Positions 61,679-64,000 of a stretch of DNA of 64,000 bases are shown piece after piece. This stretch comes from Paenibacillus cellulositrophicus. Its GTDB lineage: Bacteria; Bacillota; Bacilli; Paenibacillales; Paenibacillaceae. The position numbers were made by a program, and so were the translations under genes. The notes under the pieces were generated by a model. It saw only the letters and a list, made by a program, of their open reading frames with translations, was not told where the DNA came from and did no database searches. The stretch is from positions 1,116,001-1,180,000 of the forward strand of contig NZ_CP045295.1 in assembly GCF_009363095.1 (NCBI RefSeq), in the 5' to 3' direction. How positions within the stretch are numbered: the first letter of the stretch is position 1; each line of letters begins with the position of its first letter.

Positions 61679-63366
61679 GAGTGATTCCCTCCGTTATCCA
61701 AGGACTTCTCGTCCACTTCCAGATTCATTTTGCGAAGTATTGCCGCAATCTCCCGGCGGATGCCGAACCAGTTCTTGCTGGTATGCGCGCCGAGGGTCAG
61801 GTTCCCGTCGTCAATCCGCAGCCAGATCCGGCGGTGCTGCCAATAGAAGCCGAGTATAAGTCCAAGCATGACGATGGCTGCGCCTACCCAGACAAAAGGC
61901 ATCGCTTTGTCCACCCGGATGTTCAAATAGGTGGTCGACATCGATAGGTCCACATTTCCCATTCCTTTGACATCCAGCTCAAGCGGAACGCTGCCGCCGT
62001 TCATTTTGGCGTTGATGGCATCCTGCTGGAAGCGCTCCTTGTCGATTTGTTTCGGGAAATAGAAATAATGTACGCCTTCGGCTGGCAAATTCGGCCCTTT
62101 AATCAGGAAGAGAAAAGCCGGCGCGTTTGGATTCGGAGTTTTCGTGACGGGCTGACCGTTCTCGTCCAGCCCAAAATCGTTGTACTTCTCCTTCAACTCA
62201 AGCGAATATGGCCCTACCTTGTAGTTCCGCTCTGGATCCTTGATCTTCAGTTGGAACGTACCGTAATCTTTGCCGGTCTTCTTGTCCACCAGGGAAGGCT
62301 TGACCGAACGGAGGACCGGTGTCAAATCGTAGTCAAACTGATAGGCCTTCAGGCCTTTGTAATCCATCGGGTCGTTAACCTCGATATTATGATGGTCAAC
62401 GGCCTTCAGCGTAGGCTGTTTGGACGGATCATTGCAGTTGGCCGTACATTCGTACAGGGTCGCCTGCGTCTTGAACAGTTTTGGAAGCACCTTGTTTTTG
62501 CCCTGAAATTCCTTTGGCAAATCTTGTTCCGAGTAATATTCAACCGTAAACTTCTCGTTCTTCAAATAATACGACGTATTCGGAATGTGCTTGATTTCGC
62601 CTTCTGGAAAAGCGACATGCTGATCCATGTGCAGACCGGGCAAGCCGCGAGCCAGCACGGCCAGCAGGAAAATGATCAGCCCGATATGGATGACGTATGG
62701 TCCCCAGCGGCTGAAGCGGTACTTTTCTGCGAGTAAAGCGTTATCCAAGGTATGTACACGGTAGCCTCTTTTCTTGATGTGGACGGATGCCTGCTCCACC
62801 CATTCCTTGGACTCCAGCTCTACCGGTCCCTGATACACCACGCGCTGACGGGTCAGGAACTGCTTATGCTTTAAAATTCTTTGTTTGGTAAGCGCTTTGT
62901 ACAATGGCAGCACCCGGTCCAGACTGCAGATGACCAGCGACGCGCCGATCATGACGAGCAGGAGGATAAACCACCAGGATTCGTACGTATGCGACAGACC
63001 CAGCTTGTAATAAATCCATCCGGCCGTGCCGTAAGTTTCCTTGTAGTACGTTGAGGGATCGATGTTCAGAAATGTGTTTTCCTGGGGGAAAATCGTTCCG
63101 AGCATCGATCCGAGCAGGGTCAGGATAATCATGTATACGGCGATCTTTACAGACGAAAAGAAGTTCCAGATCCGGTCTATGAAATTCGGGTTGGCACGCT
63201 GAGAGCGTCGTGCCATCCCGTCATAGCGCATCTCCAGAACTTCGTTGGACTCGCGGTCTTGTTCTTCCAATGGCCTTCCGCAAGCCTCGCAGAGCACCGT
63301 TCCCACGGGGTTTTGATGCCCGCACTCGCACTTGGTGTTCTTGAATGCAATAACTTCCTTCATCAT
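61675..63366 (-). CDS. resB: Cytochrome c biogenesis protein ResB (Ccs1 family)
   Basis: 563 aa. N-terminal Cys-rich zinc-finger-like segment (CECGHQNPVGTVLCEACGRPLEE: C-x-C...C-x2-C), three early helices, a large extracytoplasmic domain (about 260-490) and a last helix near 500-520. Forms the haem lyase with ResC. Confidence 0.93.
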   Translation of the reverse strand: MMKEVIAFKNTKCECGHQNPVGTVLCEACGRPLEEQDRESNEVLEMRYDGMARRSQRANPNFIDRIWNFFSSVKIAVYMIILTLLGSMLGTIFPQENTFLNIDPSTYYKETYGTAGWIYYKLGLSHTYESWWFILLLVMIGASLVICSLDRVLPLYKALTKQRILKHKQFLTRQRVVYQGPVELESKEWVEQASVHIKKRGYRVHTLDNALLAEKYRFSRWGPYVIHIGLIIFLLAVLARGLPGLHMDQHVAFPEGEIKHIPNTSYYLKNEKFTVEYYSEQDLPKEFQGKNKVLPKLFKTQATLYECTANCNDPSKQPTLKAVDHHNIEVNDPMDYKGLKAYQFDYDLTPVLRSVKPSLVDKKTGKDYGTFQLKIKDPERNYKVGPYSLELKEKYNDFGLDENGQPVTKTPNPNAPAFLFLIKGPNLPAEGVHYFYFPKQIDKERFQQDAINAKMNGGSVPLELDVKGMGNVDLSMSTTYLNIRVDKAMPFVWVGAAIVMLGLILGFYWQHRRIWLRIDDGNLTLGAHTSKNWFGIRREIAAILRKMNLEVDEKSLDNGGNHS

Positions 63367-63890
63367 CAGGAATTCACCAACTCTTCAATTTGCTGATCGA
63401 GAGTTTGCAAATCCAGCTGTCCCAGATGGATCTTATTGATCTTCCCGTTAGGCGAGACAAAAAACGTCGTAGGCAGCGGGGATATTCCGTAGGATTGAAT
63501 GGCGTCCTTCTCGGGATCCAGCATTACAGGGAAGCTGACATGGACCTGTTTCACAAAATTTTCCACGGCCATCTTGTCCTCGCCGGCGTTGATGCCAACG
63601 ATGACGACATCTTTATCCTTCCACTTATCATACTGGGCCTGCAGAGCGGGCATTTCCTTCACGCATGGTTCGCACCAGGTTCCCCAGAAATTGACAACAA
63701 GCGCCTTGCCTTTATATTCATCGAGCGTATGAACCTTGCCGTCCAGCCCGAGCAAGTCAAAGTTCGGCGCCTTACTGCCTTCCGTCGGTTTGCCATTAGA
63801 GCCCGAAACCTGTGTCGTAATGGCGTAACCGCCCAAAATGACAATCAACAGCAGGATAATGATTTGAACCTTTTTTCTAGATTTACCCAT
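63366..63890 (-). CDS. resA: Thiol-disulfide oxidoreductase ResA
   Basis: 174 aa from ATG 63890 (GGGAG). One membrane anchor (about 10-28) and a thioredoxin-like domain with the active site WCEPC, the same CEPC as in B. subtilis ResA, and the cis-Pro loop LPTTFFV. It reduces the CxxCH cysteines of apocytochrome c before haem attachment. First gene of resABC. Confidence 0.95.
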   Translation of the reverse strand: MGKSRKKVQIIILLLIVILGGYAITTQVSGSNGKPTEGSKAPNFDLLGLDGKVHTLDEYKGKALVVNFWGTWCEPCVKEMPALQAQYDKWKDKDVVIVGINAGEDKMAVENFVKQVHVSFPVMLDPEKDAIQSYGISPLPTTFFVSPNGKINKIHLGQLDLQTLDQQIEELVNS

Positions 63891-63956
63891 GCCAAAAGCT
63901 CCCTTTCCATGACAAATCACATATTTTAAGCGCAGAGTTTGAACAACCTATGAACA

Positions 63957-63985
63957 ATTATAGCGAAATAATGTCACAGGTGCTC
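63957..63985 (-). promoter_or_regulatory. Possible activator-dependent resA promoter
   Basis: A perfect -10 TATAAT (63962-63957) has no -35 match at 17 bases (GAGCAC), which fits a promoter needing an activator such as ResD. Upstream sequence is cut by the window end. Confidence 0.5.
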
Positions 63986-64000
63986 CGGGAGTATTTGAAA

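Overview
The window looks like a chromosomal segment of a Paenibacillus-type, spore-forming Firmicute. Evidence: the backbone follows Bacillus subtilis gene order (bshA-bshB1-mgsA-dapB-ypjD-ypjC, ypjB-ypjA-qcrCBA-ypiF, tyrA-hisC-trpABFCDE-aroHBC, cheR-ndk-hepT, menG-hepS-mtrB-hbs, spoIVA-yphF, gpsA, der, ypfD, cmk, ypfB-ypfA, ypeB, prsW, serA, resEDCBA), sporulation and germination genes are present, ribosome binding sites are strong GGAGG types, and TTG/GTG starts are common. Assignment to Paenibacillus rests on GC-rich codon use and on departures from the Bacillus order; it is an inference. Nearly all genes are on the minus strand.

Region by region: 1-3.5 kb bacillithiol synthesis, methylglyoxal synthase, DapB and a MazG-like enzyme; 3.7-9.5 kb a YitT-type membrane protein, YpjB/YpjA, the menaquinol:cytochrome c reductase operon qcrABC and its small neighbours; 9.5-13.1 kb a gamma-carbonic-anhydrase-like protein, an unknown 375-aa protein, a histidine phosphatase and an ECF sigma/anti-sigma pair; 13.4-24.9 kb aromatic amino acid synthesis (tyrA, hisC, trpABFCDE, aroH, aroB, aroC) with a TRAP-controlled attenuator before trpE; 25.2-32.8 kb cheR, ndk, menaquinone and heptaprenyl genes, mtrB (TRAP) and hbs; 33-36.8 kb a sugar-type ABC transporter lying between hbs and spoIVA; 37-41.9 kb sporulation genes and a ferredoxin-nucleotidyltransferase-ferredoxin operon; 41.9-49 kb gpsA, plsY, der, an S1 protein, plsC, cmk, ypfB, ypfA; 49-55.6 kb ypeB, prsW, a MecA-type adaptor, envelope proteins; 55.8-64 kb T-box-controlled serA and the resA-resB-resC, resD-resE cytochrome biogenesis and redox-sensing cluster.

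How they fit: TRAP, encoded by mtrB at 32 kb, should control the trp operon at 22 kb through an 11-triplet site visible in the leader. QcrABC, the menaquinone genes, ResABC and ResDE all serve the cytochrome c branch of respiration. The most novel-looking signals are RNA-level: (i) a likely small RNA of about 75 nt downstream of tyrA, with a perfect sigma-A promoter whose spacer is a cre (CcpA) site; (ii) an unusually long antiterminator in the trp leader that encloses an extra domain of about 100 nt; (iii) a repeated, covarying leader hairpin found before two unrelated operons.
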